Assembly: GCA_021186555.1 (NCBI GenBank)
Contig: JAJKFL010000003.1
Location: 42,056,408-42,120,407, forward strand
Length of the DNA stretch: 64,000 bases
Direction: 5' to 3'
Origin: Reticulitermes speratus
Taxonomy: Eukaryota; Arthropoda; Insecta; Blattodea; Rhinotermitidae
The position numbers and the translations under genes are program-made. Positions 46,421 to 57,355 of this stretch are shown in pieces. The notes beneath the pieces were generated by a model, which had not been told where the DNA came from, did no database searches, and saw nothing but the letters and a program-made list of their open reading frames with translations. Position 1 is the first letter of the stretch. Every line of letters begins with the position of its first letter.

Positions 46421-47539
46421 TCCTTCTTCGTGGGAGCTGCAAGAAGATACACGAACAAAGAATAAATAAAATTAAGTAATTAGCACGGTATGGGCCTAAG
46501 GATTATTTCACTGCAGTGCATCGTCTTCTGAGTTAGGACACACCGTCTTGTTTCAGCAATGGACAACAACGTTTCAGAAGAACACAATGCTTCCATGTTC
46601 TTCCGGGCCCTTAGAATCCACCAATATTTTGACAGTGTCACGACCCACAAGATCATAATCTGAACATTCATATGCCTCAGCAGAGGGTACACAGACGGGA
46701 GGATATTTTGCGCATGACAGTGACCACCGGCTTCCACAAAAGGCTGGGTACTTTCTTGATTAGCGAAGTGGCTTTATTCTCCTCAAGAACTCTGTCTTAC
46801 GAAGATTAGATCGAATTAAACCGGCGTTTGGACACCTAAAGTCTGTCGGTTCCTGAAACAGTGCACGGACTATAATCTTCCAAAATTAAGATTCTTATCT
46901 CAGTGCATAACTCTCCAGGTTTACTCTTAGGATTCCAACCACAATGATAAACAGATGTAACCACGCACTTGGATTCATATAATGATAGCAAACTTGAAAC
47001 GTAACACGCCCCAACCACAATTCGCAATCAACACACATACATTGAATGTCACTCCCATCAAACCAACCACCCGAAAATGTAGCAGCAGATTTCAGAAACC
47101 CACACAATCTATGAATAATTCCATCGTACCAGACCAGTTATGGATCATTTCTATAGAACCACATGACTCTGATTTTAATGAAGCAAACATTTCAACCTGT
47201 GAGGTATGAGGGGAGGGGGAGAGAGAGTGGCGCCATGAATGCTGATCAACTCAATGCATTGTGGGTAACCACATCATTAGAGTTCGACAGAACGCTGAAG
47301 CGGGTCACAAGCTTACATCGTCTCAGTTGCCAGTTCATCAAACATTGCGCCTTTCTGATGCCCTTTTTGTACAAACTGGTAAACGTGTCTTATATTTACT
47401 TACATTACTTAGTAAATTATTTACAACTAATTGATGAATCGTAGGTATAATCACTAAGTTCAACTATGCGAGCTAAAAAGCTTGAAATCTGACATCACAC
47501 CAATGTCTCAACAGCACTCAAGGATCAGATGTTTGTACG
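46421..47539. other. No supported feature
   Basis: The minus-strand frame 46480-46737 looks like translated repeat sequence rather than a gene. The rest shows nothing recognised. Confidence 0.5.
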
Positions 47540-47650
47540 TCTATTCGGCTTTATTTACGGAAGGTCCTGAGTTCAGTTATGGCCTCGAAAGCCGGTTATC
47601 GTAATGGAGGCTATTCGTGGATTTTCTCAGTCTTTCCACGAATATTTTAA
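47540..47650 (+). mobile_element. SINE-like repeat, family E, copy 3 (weak)
   Basis: GGTCCTGAGTTCAGTTATGG and GTGGATTTTCTCAGTCTTTC with CCACGAATATTTTAAAATAC follow the family order but are strongly diverged. Confidence 0.3.
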
Positions 47651-48239
47651 AATACAGTCTTGAAGCACAGTCCTTTCTGCCTTTTAAAATACATGAAACA
47701 TAATCATCTTCCCAATCGATATCATATACCCTGTGTCATTGAAAAAGCATTAAGGCAATTACATGCGGAAAGGATGATCGTGATAGAGTCATGGATATTT
47801 CTTAAGTGTGCCCTTTAGGTCACTGAAAAGACAGGAAGTGTTACCTGTAGAGCCTAGCATATCGCACAGGCATAAATTCAGAGATTATTCTTGACACTTT
47901 TCTTCATTCCTCCATTTTTAAAGAATAAATTTTAAACATAAGTTAGTAATATTGAAGGAATTTCAATAACAAAGAGCATTATAGTTTACATCTTGCAGGC
48001 TGTGCCACGCCTTCATGCTTAGGTCACCGTGTTTCTACGACCATTACAAAAGTCTAATGAACTGAAGAATTCCTATGAATAGCGATGACGTAAAAATCCT
48101 GAATGACAGTGTGTGGCCTATTTCAAGGTGCCATCCATCTATTCTTTCTCATTTCTATGTTCAACACATTCTCAATATGTTAAAAATCAAAACCGGGTTT
48201 TCATATCTCCTAAAAGTTATCATACAACAAAGTTGTACC
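47651..48239. other. No supported feature
   Basis: AT-rich; nothing recognised. Confidence 0.55.
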
Positions 48240-48519
48240 AGTTCACGCCAAGAAGGAATAAGAAGGAGTCGAGGTAGAACTCCACGCTTTCTTGACTTCG
48301 AGAATACATGAAGATGAGTTGTCAGTTTCACACTCCGGCAGCAATACCCCCGGAGTATGCACCCCCAGTACCCATCCAACAAGAGTGGATGGGCCCCAGA
48401 ATCGATCTGGACAATTTTGAGAAGAGAAAAACCTTTTTTTTCCTGCTGGGGGTCCAGCCATGATTCCTCGATTTTCCAGCCCGCAACGTAGTCATTATAC
48501 TGACTACACCATCCTGGCC
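48240..48519 (-). mobile_element. tRNA-derived SINE, family C, copy 6, interrupted
   Basis: On the minus strand: head GGCCAGGATGGTGTAGTCAG, box B-like GGAATCATGGCTGG, CTCTTCTCAAAATTGTCCAG, ATCGATTCTGGGGCCCATCC, GGGGGTATTGCTGCCGGAG, a degraded TTCATGTATTC block and TTCTTCCTTCTTGGCG. The family B SINE at 48520 is inserted at its 5' edge: ATCCTGGCC of this head is duplicated on both sides of that insertion. Confidence 0.7.
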
Positions 48520-48788
48520 GCCGATCCCAGTGGCCGCGCGGTCTAAGGCGTGGGTCTACGGCCGCTCGCTTACTGGGATTGTGGGTTCGAATCCCGCCTA
48601 GGGCATGTATGTCTGTCTCTTGTGAGTGTTGTGTGTTGTCAGGTAGAGGTCTCTGCGACGAACTGGTCCCTCGTCCAGAAGAGTCCTACCGAGTGTGGTG
48701 TGTCTAAAAATTGTGTGATCGTGTAGCCTCGAAAAATGAGGCGGCCCAGGCCCCCAAGGGGCTCTCGAGCCATTGGAAAAAAAATAAT
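48520..48788 (+). mobile_element. tRNA-derived SINE, family B, copy 3, nested, with target duplication
   Basis: Starts GCCGATCCCAGTGGCCGCGC, box B-like GGGTTCGAATCCCGCC, then TGTCTGTCTCTTGTGAGTG, GTTGTCAGGTAGAGGTCTC, GAGTCCTACCGAGTGTGGTG and GGCCCAGGCCCCCAAGGGGC, ending TCGAGCCATTGG with an A8 tail. A 9-bp target duplication, ATCCTGGCC, at 48511-48519 and 48789-48797 lies in the head of a family C SINE, so family B moved after that C copy was in place. Confidence 0.93.
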
Positions 48789-48797
48789 ATCCTGGCC

Positions 48798-49582
48798 ACA
48801 TATATTAAGCCATTAATTAAACTAAGTTCAGAAGTTCCTATGATTCTGACAGTGTTTAATTTAGATAGGCCACAATTTAAGTTCAGTTTGACCTGTACGG
48901 AAAGACTGTTAACTCTAATAACCATTAACAGTGTATTTTGTCCACGCAGTGTATTTACATGTTCTGCATGATTCTCACAACACACGCCATTTAACCTCTA
49001 CAGCATTAACTGGTTTGTCTTTGTAAGGGAGAGGCAATTTATTTTGTGTGAGAATAGAACTGAATTTTTATGTAATTTAATACTTCAAAGCTTTAATTGG
49101 CGCATATATTTGAACAAGCACAGAGAGCACTCATCCTGTGTCTATAACTCCAAGTGAAGACTGCATGTAAATGAAGAGGGTTCAGACCTGACGTAACAGC
49201 TCACCCTGGGTCAAGCAAAAGGTCACGTGAATGTCTCATATAATGATGTTGACCGTCTGTCTACTCCGGTACTCTAGCAACACTCATCCCGAACAGAAAG
49301 ACTAAGGGAATCAGCGATGACCAGACCCCACCGCTCAGCCCGTAACATTCCTCGTTTGCATAAGCGCGCCAACCTTATCAAGCCTTGCATACGAAAAATG
49401 ACAAGGCCGTCTGAATAGAAGAGATGGATGGAGTATATGCCGACGTTATGAAATTAGAGGCAAAATACAGAACTCGGGCAAGGAAAGCATTCACCCTCAA
49501 AGCTGGTGATAGTTGTGGAGTGTATTATATATATACATTCGAACACTATCCTATGATTACAGAATTCAATTTATTTACTTTC
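48798..49582. other. No supported feature
   Basis: AT-rich; nothing recognised. Confidence 0.55.
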
Positions 49583-49813
49583 GGTAGGGGCAGGAGATGT
49601 TATTTTCTCCAAAACCGTCCAGACCGGCTCTGGGGCCCACCAAGCCTAATATGCAATGAGCACCGAAGTTCTCTCCCGGGAGCAAAAGTGGCAAAGGCGT
49701 GAAGTTGACCACTTACATCCATTTAATGCCGAAGTTAAGAATGAGTGGAGCTATAATCTGCTCCCCCTATACGCCTTCATGGCGTGGACAGGGACAACTT
49801 TACCTTACTTTGC
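49583..49813 (+). mobile_element. SINE family C, copy 7 (head missing)
   Basis: GGTAGGGGCAGGAGATGTTA, CCGTCCAGACCGGCTCTGG, GGCCCACCAAGCCTAATATG, TTGACCACTTACATCCATTT, GAATGAGTGGAGCTATAATC, CGCCTTCATGGCGTGGACAG and the tail ACAACTTTACCTTAC. The tRNA-like head is lost or too diverged to see. A CATA microsatellite follows the tail. Confidence 0.85.
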
Positions 49814-49826
49814 AGTTTATTTAATT

Positions 49827-49918
49827 ACATACATACATACACATACATACACATGAATACACACGTACCTACACACGTGTACATACATACATATATACAT
49901 ACATACATACATACATAA
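49827..49918. repeat. (CATA)n microsatellite
   Basis: Imperfect CATA/CACA run just after the SINE tail, plausibly grown from sequence at or near the insertion. Confidence 0.9.
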
Positions 49919-50043
49919 CGTCGAATGATAGGACGATACATGAATAAAGAAGTTGAAAGATTGTGAAAGAAAATAGTCCTTGCCTTATTTGAAGCTCCAG
50001 GCTGCCATTTACCTACACAAACTGGGAAAAGAGCTCAAAAACC

Positions 50044-50090
50044 GTAGTACTTGCAGTGCTTGTAGTGCTTGTAGTACTCGTAGTGCTTGT
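50044..50090. repeat. 9-bp tandem repeat, five units
   Basis: About five units of AGTGCTTGT with variants (AGTACTTGC, AGTACTCGT). A minus-strand box B-like TGGTTCGAATGTCGGATGG lies immediately beyond it. Confidence 0.85.
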
Positions 50091-52868
50091 GCCATCCGAC
50101 ATTCGAACCAGGCATATCGCAAATAAAAGCCAAAAGCGTCACCGCCAGAACAAACTTGCTCGATAAAACGTTTCATCCCAATAGAATACTCAGAGGTAGT
50201 TTATTCCGTAACAGTTTGGTCGTTTTATTGTCCAGATTGATCTAAGATTTTTCCATCTTTACTGCCTAAATCAAACACGTTTCAAACGAACGTACCTTTC
50301 CACTTATTAAGCTACTTCTGCAAAAGTTTCCCGTCTCGTGAAGTGCTAACACTATGTCTATCTGGACCGATCAGTTCAGTGCAGTGGCAAGATCCACACT
50401 TTAAATCTCGGCCGAATATCCTGTCTGCGACGTCCTTCAAGTTTCTTCAGACTAACTGCCGGATTGCACTTTGGAATAACCACGGACAACGCTTTCTCCT
50501 GCGGACCACCGCAACTGATAACCACCTTTAACTAACATAAGAATAAAAGTATAACAGTAAAGTTAATTCAGAATAGGACCCATACGCCAAAACATACTCT
50601 GTAATCAACTCACTGGATTTGGTAAGAATATTTGAAACGGACTTCGTTTTCGCTTGGATACGCCAAGGTCAATGGAAGAGTTCTAATTTTCAGACAGCAT
50701 GCGTCTTGTACAATCAAAATATATCTTGCCCGAGAATTCACTTTTTAGTGCAGAGTATCCACTTTTTTGGGTCACTTGGTGTATGTTCCATCTCGATTAG
50801 AACATGTACTAGAAGAGAGGGTTTGGGGACAGGCTGGAGGGGGTAGATTGCATATGGCTACTCACAGCGTAACTCTCGTCACAAACAAGGCTGGAGGGCT
50901 GAGAAGGATGTGGAGAGAGGGGAGACAAATAATTGCTCTCCGCACGTGCACTGCTGTAATTAATGCGGTTATTTTCGGAAATACTAGCACCCCACACCCC
51001 CGAATCCAAGTGTTGTCATGTCACGTGTAATGACGCCCATTTATTTCAGACATATATATAACAGCACTTAATTCCATTTAAAATTGATGCTCCAAAAAAT
51101 GACATTATTTCTAACTGTGGTTCACTTATATAATGGCATGACTAATATTTGTACTCTCAAATTTTAATAAAGTGGGACGTAGCTCAGGGGATGGTGTAAC
51201 CGAGAAAATAAAATTTGAATCGTAAAATTAAAAACTGTGTCTAAAATAAATCAGAGCTCTTTATGAGACATTTCGTGCAATACTCCCTTCCGTCAGCTTC
51301 TGTTTACCTTAGATGCAACTTCTATAACGTGTGTTGTGTAAATTAATAAACGAATATAGAGAAGAGGGCATTGCTCTGGGGTGAAACAATTAAGACCTTT
51401 TCATAATGCCGTGAGGAATATATTAGGCTAATACTTGTGTAAAATTTACGTAGTCCTAGGACTATAGAGATTATATTTTTCATGGGCTGCGTTTTTTATC
51501 GAATACCAGGAAAAATCCAAGTGTGATTAGGATATACAGCTTGCAGCAAAAGTTACTTGAAACTAAACACCATGTTAAATATCGAGTGTAAAGTTACTTT
51601 TGCGTCACTCTGTATTTGGGAAAAAAGGATAGAGAGATTATTTGGCTCGGAAAAAAAGGAACGTTAGAAGCGAATGCAAAAATATACTTGGGGAAGAACG
51701 CCACAGTTTACGGTTTTCAAAATACACAATCAAGCTGAACAATTTGAAAAAGTCCGTGAGGTTTAGCATGCCCGGGACGTTAAGAATGCGTACGAGGCAT
51801 AACGTCGGAAAACGGAATGGAAGAGATTAGGAAGACCTTGACATTGATCGAAGGGTAATATTAAAACTAATATTTATGGCAACAACTGCTTTTGTTACAA
51901 GTATCACATACAGCACACAAATACTCAGGCTGAAATGCCGTGTTACACTCACAGTTAAACGTCATTATAAATTATGAAACCAAAACAATTGTAAAAACAA
52001 AGATCTGACAGTTTATCCTTTCATTTCAATGCATACATGAATTGCAGATCATGGATCTAGCGTATTACACTGAAAGTTTATCTCCTGTAATTACATTCAC
52101 ATGAATCCAAAGTGGACTTACACGTAAAACATCAGACACATGAATATTAGCTCAGTGGTAGATGTAACCAATGGTTTGGATTGTTTTGACGGAATATTTT
52201 TAATTTCATCTCTAACTGCAACAAAAACGCCCCCATGTACCAAATGTTGAAAGATTCGTAGCAGATCAATACAGCTCCTACAGTGGTGGTTACAGCACTC
52301 TTTTATCCTAGTGCCTCTGTTGACTAGAGTATTACAACCGATCCAGACCTCAATCTACGTATTCCTCTACATAGCAATAGCGTTAGGTCTCATATTGGCT
52401 AAAAAAAAGAGAAAGGTGAAGTTATATCCTTTCCCAGTCTAGTGTTACGCAGACTTGAAGGCTCTCCACACACATCAGCTTCAAACTCTACTTCAAATTA
52501 ATTAAACAATCCAAGCATCGTAATCGATGGGAATCAGTCGAAATATAAGTTTAAACTGCAAATGTTTCGGGTTCTTCATTTTCAGCACTGAAAAGAGCTG
52601 TTTACATTTAACTGTACTGCTGTACCTATATTTTTCCACACAGCCCTCGCCAAAATGTGGGCATTTAATCTATCGCAGGGCGAGAGTCTTTGGTCCCTAT
52701 TGACAGAAGTCCATGTACTGCGTTACCAGCCATCGTGTCACAACTGTTTTCGCCTCGTAATCACCTTCACCTTTACGGCCAAAAATATTTTGCCTCAGCG
52801 CTGGAAACTTAGGACAGTCTTGATATCATTCTTACCGTGCATTTATAGTCTGTCATCCATCTCTTTAA
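50091..52868. other. No supported gene; one weak motif
   Basis: About 2.8 kb of AT-rich DNA. At 52562-52600 the minus strand reads GTGCTGAAAATGAAGAACCC, then GAAACATTTGC, a possible very decayed member of the hammerhead-like family. Open frames such as 50767-51030 and 52655-53020 have no recognised motif. Confidence 0.5.
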
Positions 52869-52924
52869 CCAACCAATGTACACTTATTATTCTTTATTAT
52901 ACAAAACAGTTTACCATAAAACTA

Positions 52925-52969
52925 GTCCGACATGTTTCGAATCCCTATTTTCGGATCATCATCAGGGAC
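52925..52969 (-). ncRNA. Hammerhead-like ribozyme motif, copy 4 (left arm)
   Basis: On the minus strand: GTCC, CTGATGA, extra T, GATCCGAAAATAGGGATTC hairpin, GAAACATGTC, GGAC. Stem I GTCC/GGAC is perfect. Stem II pairs GATCC-type bases with GGATTC, with one bulge and one mismatch that the other arm lacks. Stem III is ACA/TGT with C at the cleavage position. Confidence 0.55.
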
Positions 52970-53185
52970 TTGGATTGTGAATTACACAAATTACAAATCA
53001 ACAATAATCATACATTTTAAAAATACGAAAGTTACAATTTTAGGATATCTCAATTGTTTTCTGGGTCCACTGAAAATTAATATTACAAAATTGAGTTAAA
53101 AATTAAGTAAAATATAGAAAAAAGCATATTCTTTTTAAAATGTGTCATTATTGTTGATTTGTAATTTGTGTAATTCACAATCCAA

Positions 53186-53230
53186 GTCCCTGATGATGAT
53201 CCCAAAATAGGGATTCGAAACATGTCGGAC
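53186..53230 (+). ncRNA. Hammerhead-like ribozyme motif, copy 5 (right arm)
   Basis: GTCC (53186-53189), CTGATGA (53190-53196), extra T, GATCCC-AAAATA-GGGATTC, GAAACATGTC (53217-53226), GGAC (53227-53230). The CTGATGA box, GAA box, C at the cleavage position and stem I are all as in a hammerhead. Stem II closes with G-C if one T is bulged. The extra T after CTGATGA is the main departure. GTGCATTGGTTGG follows at 53274-53286 and ends the element. Confidence 0.6.
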
Positions 53231-53286
53231 TAGTTTTATAGTAAAGTGTATTGCATAATAAAGAATAATAAGTGTGCATTGGTTGG

Positions 53287-54371
53287 CTCAAGAGATGTAT
53301 GTTAGGACAGTCTCTCGACGACACCGTCGCCTGATATAGCCTGATCACAGTGTGGGTTCATTACGAAATTACAGGCCATATAAACGTATGTCCTGGCTTA
53401 CTCTCTATCGTCAGTGCTAGTTCTGCTCGTTCACTGAATTTTACCCAATACAGTCTTTACGTTTAGTTACGTAATTACAATGAAAATAAAGAACAGTGGT
53501 ACCGTTTAACAATACATCAACAGACAGTAAATCTCCTTAAAATAAAAACACAAATTATTAACTTGAAATAAAGTCGTTAAGTAAGAACATTTATAGAAAA
53601 TATTTAGGCAGTATGTCAAAGTTTATGAAATATAAGCAATGAACCTGTAATGAGGCAGTATAAGTGAAGGTGTTTTCAGTAACCTAGTTTATTGCAATTG
53701 GTGGCTTAAGGCATTATTCCTGAAGAACATCAACTCAGTTAATATCCATCAGCTCTGATAGCACAGACTGGAATGATAAATGTAACAGAAAAAAATAAAG
53801 TAAAAACTATTGCGGAATAGTGAAAGAACAGACGAATAGTGGACGGTTCTGACAGTAGTGGGGTTGCAGAAAAGAGGAAGGGGACAGTTGAACATCACCG
53901 AGAATGCAGTCCCCCTCCACCGTCTTTCATTTTATTCTCCATTGTTACATTTTAAGTTTCCTTTTCACACCACTGTGTACACCCATTCTCGTCTTTCAGT
54001 GCAAACCTAGTCATGTAGGGTAGACTGAAATGTGGCACGGATATTTCTAGCAGAAGCCTCAAGTATCAGTTTGCATCTTTGTTACGATCAGACCTGCGAT
54101 AGATGCCGATGAAAACAGAAGGACACCACAAACAAGATGCATGTATTACCACCTACGCAGCACGTTCACTAATGCACGGAGTCCTACAAAATATATTCTG
54201 TTAAAGTCATAAATAGGAAATTTATAATCCAAGAATAAAACGCAATTTAGCTCGTGTGCAGATGGTCGTACCTCTAAACACATATGACTAAGCTCTTTGT
54301 TGTTGCAGTTTTGAATTAGTATATATAATAATTACTGCAATGTGAGATGTTAGGCCTTCATATCGGTGCAG
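53287..54371. other. No supported feature
   Basis: AT-rich; nothing recognised. Confidence 0.55.
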
Positions 54372-54455
54372 CTGGTTTCTCCGTTCTTCTGTGATGTGCG
54401 TCGTCACTGAATGAATGGTACCGGAAGTTTCGGGACAGTGAGGTCGGCCAGCCTC
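54372..54455 (-). mobile_element. Hairpin-family repeat, copy 7 (partial)
   Basis: TCCGTTCTTCTGTGATGTGC, GTCGTCACTGAATGAATGGT and ACCGGAAGTTTCGGGACAGT follow the left-arm order seen at 43757 and 8444 (CTCTTCTGGGATGTTAC...TTTCGGGACA). Confidence 0.45.
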
Positions 54456-56822
54456 CAGTTATTACAATTTTTATAATCTTTTAAAAATTATCGGACAAAC
54501 TCAAATCTGCTCACCCCCGTCTTTTTTTCTAATTGTTTAATTACACGCAATAATTCGTACTGATCTATCGGTAAGGTCTGGACCTGTCTTCACAAAACGT
54601 TCATTTGCGCAGTTTCAATGATTCATTAGTTGTCTTCACAAAACCGTGGGCTAAAGACAGAGTTCATGCAGCTTCCCGTTTGTTACGTGCTACAGGAAAG
54701 TGTCGAATTCTGGTCCACAGCCGTTTATTTCGTGTACCTGGTGTTGCTTCCAACATATACTTTACTTTAATAGAGATTACGTTGTTTTGTTTCGTGAAGA
54801 ACACTCCTTCTTTCAGTTGCAGGTACGAAATCTTCCTGTTCATATCGACACTAAGGAAACTGGCGATAACCACGTACGTTTTTGAACACACGTTCCCACA
54901 TTTTTAAATTATTATTATCATCAGCAGCAGCATCATCATCATAATCTTCATCACTCCTTGAAACTGTAGTGGTTGGTAAAGATAATGCAAGGTTTAGCAC
55001 TAGAAGCTAAGCATTTTGTCCACACAACGTGTTTACATGTTGAATGTGATTCTGTCAATAAACAATCCGTATTGCCCTATGCAGATTTCACCGATTAATA
55101 ATTCTAATGACGAAATTTTTGTTTTCTGATATATACGGAGGGAATCTTCATGTACAACGTACATTAATTTTAGTCATTAAGGGATTTATTTTACTAAATT
55201 GAATTTCTACCTTATTTATATTCGCACTAAGTAAAAAATGACAAAGAAATTACGAATGAAAAAGAAATTGTAAAACATAAGAATTATAATGAGAAATAGG
55301 CTTTTAATGAAATGAAACGTTGCTTAAACACATTCACCACGTAATTTGTTATTCAAATTTGTAAGGTGCCTTTTCGACGTCCCTAATACAATACTTTAAC
55401 AGAACAATTTGTATGTCATCATGTGACACTGACACATCACAGCCGTCAGAGTAACATATTGCAAGGCGACGCCTCCTTCTGTACGACTACTTACATACAT
55501 CACGACGGCCACACGTGCCAGTATGCTATCACACTCATCGCATGACAGGGAATTGTACGTCTTTTAAAAAGAAATAAATACTGCAAACTGAATATAAAGT
55601 ACCTATTTTCATAACAGGCAAATATTTTATTTGTGTAACTATAAACGAACAAACACACAGATAAGATATTCATCTGTTAAGTCACGATACACAATTACAG
55701 GGATGTGACTGCTAACACCAGTTTTCTACATTACATACCCCTTATACTAATCTTAAATTCTACATTATTTAGGTATATTATCTTTTAGTGTTCAGCTCTC
55801 AAAATATGAGGGTTTTTTACGTCTAAGGTACGATTTTAATTTCATGTTCTTATTTTTGTTTATTCATTTCTAACAGCATATCCACTCTGCATACAGACTA
55901 GTTCTTGCTCTCCTTCCAACCTCAGTTCTGGTTTCTTCAACAAACAAAAAGTGTAATATAGGCAAGATGAAAGCAGGTATGTGGAAAATTATAAACTCAT
56001 AAAACGTTTTAGCTGGGAACGCGGAATGAATGTGCCCTTGAAGGTAATAGTTGTATTTGGAGTGAGAGTACTGGGTTGTGCATAGGATAAACAGGCTGTT
56101 AGGGCGTACATATTTTTGATTAGCTACAGGGCTGTCACTTCTAAACAAAACGTCTGCCCGCACGGAGTGAATTAGTTAGATCCAAATGCTTCTTTAAGAA
56201 AATAAAATAATTTAAAGTCACACATCTCTAGAAGATTACCTCGAGAAAGTGACAAATATTTTGTCTTTAGACTTCAATTGTGTTTAAATTAATTACCTTG
56301 AATTAGCATGACTGAGAATGACAAGGCAGGAAGTAACAAAGTAAAACCCCTCACAACAACCCAGTGCATCGGCATTTGCCTACAGCAGGGCTAAACAAAA
56401 TTTGTACCCTGAGTAAGGCTGTCTTCAAATACGAATAGGCTACATGGCACTCTTCAGATCAAATGTTTTAACAAACTTCCAAGCAAAATAACTCAGTGGA
56501 AATCAATCCCTCTTTAGGAGCTGATACTCTGTCGTAGGTCAAGAAATCACTTGTGAAACCTGAAAGTTCTTCTTTTTGACAAAGGTCTGTTAATGGGCCC
56601 TATATTGAGTCACTTGAATCCAATCCACAAACTTAAGTCAAATCTATTGAATATACGTTTAACTTCAACACACAACATAGTTTCAGCCTCACAATTCAAA
56701 ACTTTCTTTCACGTTTCCTGCCATTTGCGCGCTACTTGTATCGCCAGTCTCACAAATAATAAGCAACTTTGACATGCTGATCGTACAACACTGTCCTTCC
56801 TCAAGGTGTTTTAAATTTAGTA
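54456..56822. other. No supported gene; compound trinucleotide repeat
   Basis: A compound ATT/CAG/CAT trinucleotide stretch lies at about 54908-54952. Open frames 54605-54907 and 55870-56163 (minus) have no recognised motif. Confidence 0.5.
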
Positions 56823-56850
56823 CCTGATGACGGCCGAAAATAGAACCGCA
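56823..56850 (+). other. Decayed hammerhead-like motif
   Basis: ACCTGATGACGGCCGAAAAT with AGAACCG keeps CTGATGA and a GAA box but the hairpin and GAAACATGT part are lost. Confidence 0.3.
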
Positions 56851-57053
56851 ACTAAAATTTAATTATAGAGGTTGAGTTGTGAACTACGAAATGTGTATTA
56901 TTTTCCTATTTGTATAAATTGGTAACGGGATGTATAGACCTACGTTTACTATGTTTTAACCCTTTCCCTGTTTCACGCAATAACTGACATTCTCAAAGCT
57001 ATGTTACTGACGATTGAAGTCTTAAATGTATTCTTGGTACACATCTGTCTTTT

Positions 57054-57342
57054 GTGGGCCGGGATAGCGTAGTCGGTATAGCGAATCGCTACGAGCTGAA
57101 CGGTCCAGGGAGCGAATCCCGGTGAGGGCGAGATTTTCAGCACCCGTCCAGACTGGTCCTGGGGCCTACCCAGCCTCCTGTACAATGGGTACTGGGTCAT
57201 TCACGGGGGTAAAGCGGCCGGGGCGTGGCGTTGACCACCCACCCCCATCTAGCGCCGAGGTGAAAGAAGGAGTAGAGCTATACCTCTACTCCTTCTCTGG
57301 GCCTTCATTGCCTGTTCTAGGATGAACTTTACCTTACCTTTT
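57054..57342 (+). mobile_element. tRNA-derived SINE, family C, copy 8 (full length), with target duplication
   Basis: Head GGGCCGGGATAGCGTAGTCG with box A-like TAGCGTAGTCGG and box B region GAGCGAATCCCGGTGAGGGC. The body follows with CACCCGTCCAGACTGGTCC, CCTACCCAGCCTCCTGTAC, GGGGGTAAAGCGGCCGGGGC and TTGACCACCCACCCCCATC, and the tail GAACTTTACCTTACCTTT. An exact 13-bp target duplication, ACATCTGTCTTTT, lies at 57041-57053 and 57343-57355. This is the best-preserved C copy and probably the youngest. Confidence 0.96.
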
Positions 57343-57355
57343 ACATCTGTCTTTT

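Larger units (their letters stand above)
52869..53286. mobile_element. Palindromic foldback element carrying two hammerhead-like motifs
   Basis: Arms of about 150 bp (52869-53020 and 53136-53286) are inverted copies around a loop of about 115 bp. The left arm starts CCAACCAATGTACACTTATT and the right arm ends AATAAGTGTGCATTGGTTGG. Near the loop the arms read CAACAATAATCATACATTTT and AAAATGTGTCATTATTGTTG. Each arm contains one hammerhead-like motif, pointing outward from the loop. No open frame credible as a gene and no target duplication was seen. Confidence 0.85.

Noticed and set aside
46480..46737. Possible hairpin-family or other repeat on the minus strand (TGAAACGTTG ... CTCAGAAGA)
   Set aside because: Shares only two short words with the family; it looks like translated repeat DNA, but the evidence is too thin to assign.
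57054..57130. tRNA gene at the head of the SINE
   Set aside because: The tRNA-like head continues into a SINE body with target duplications and lacks a complete cloverleaf.
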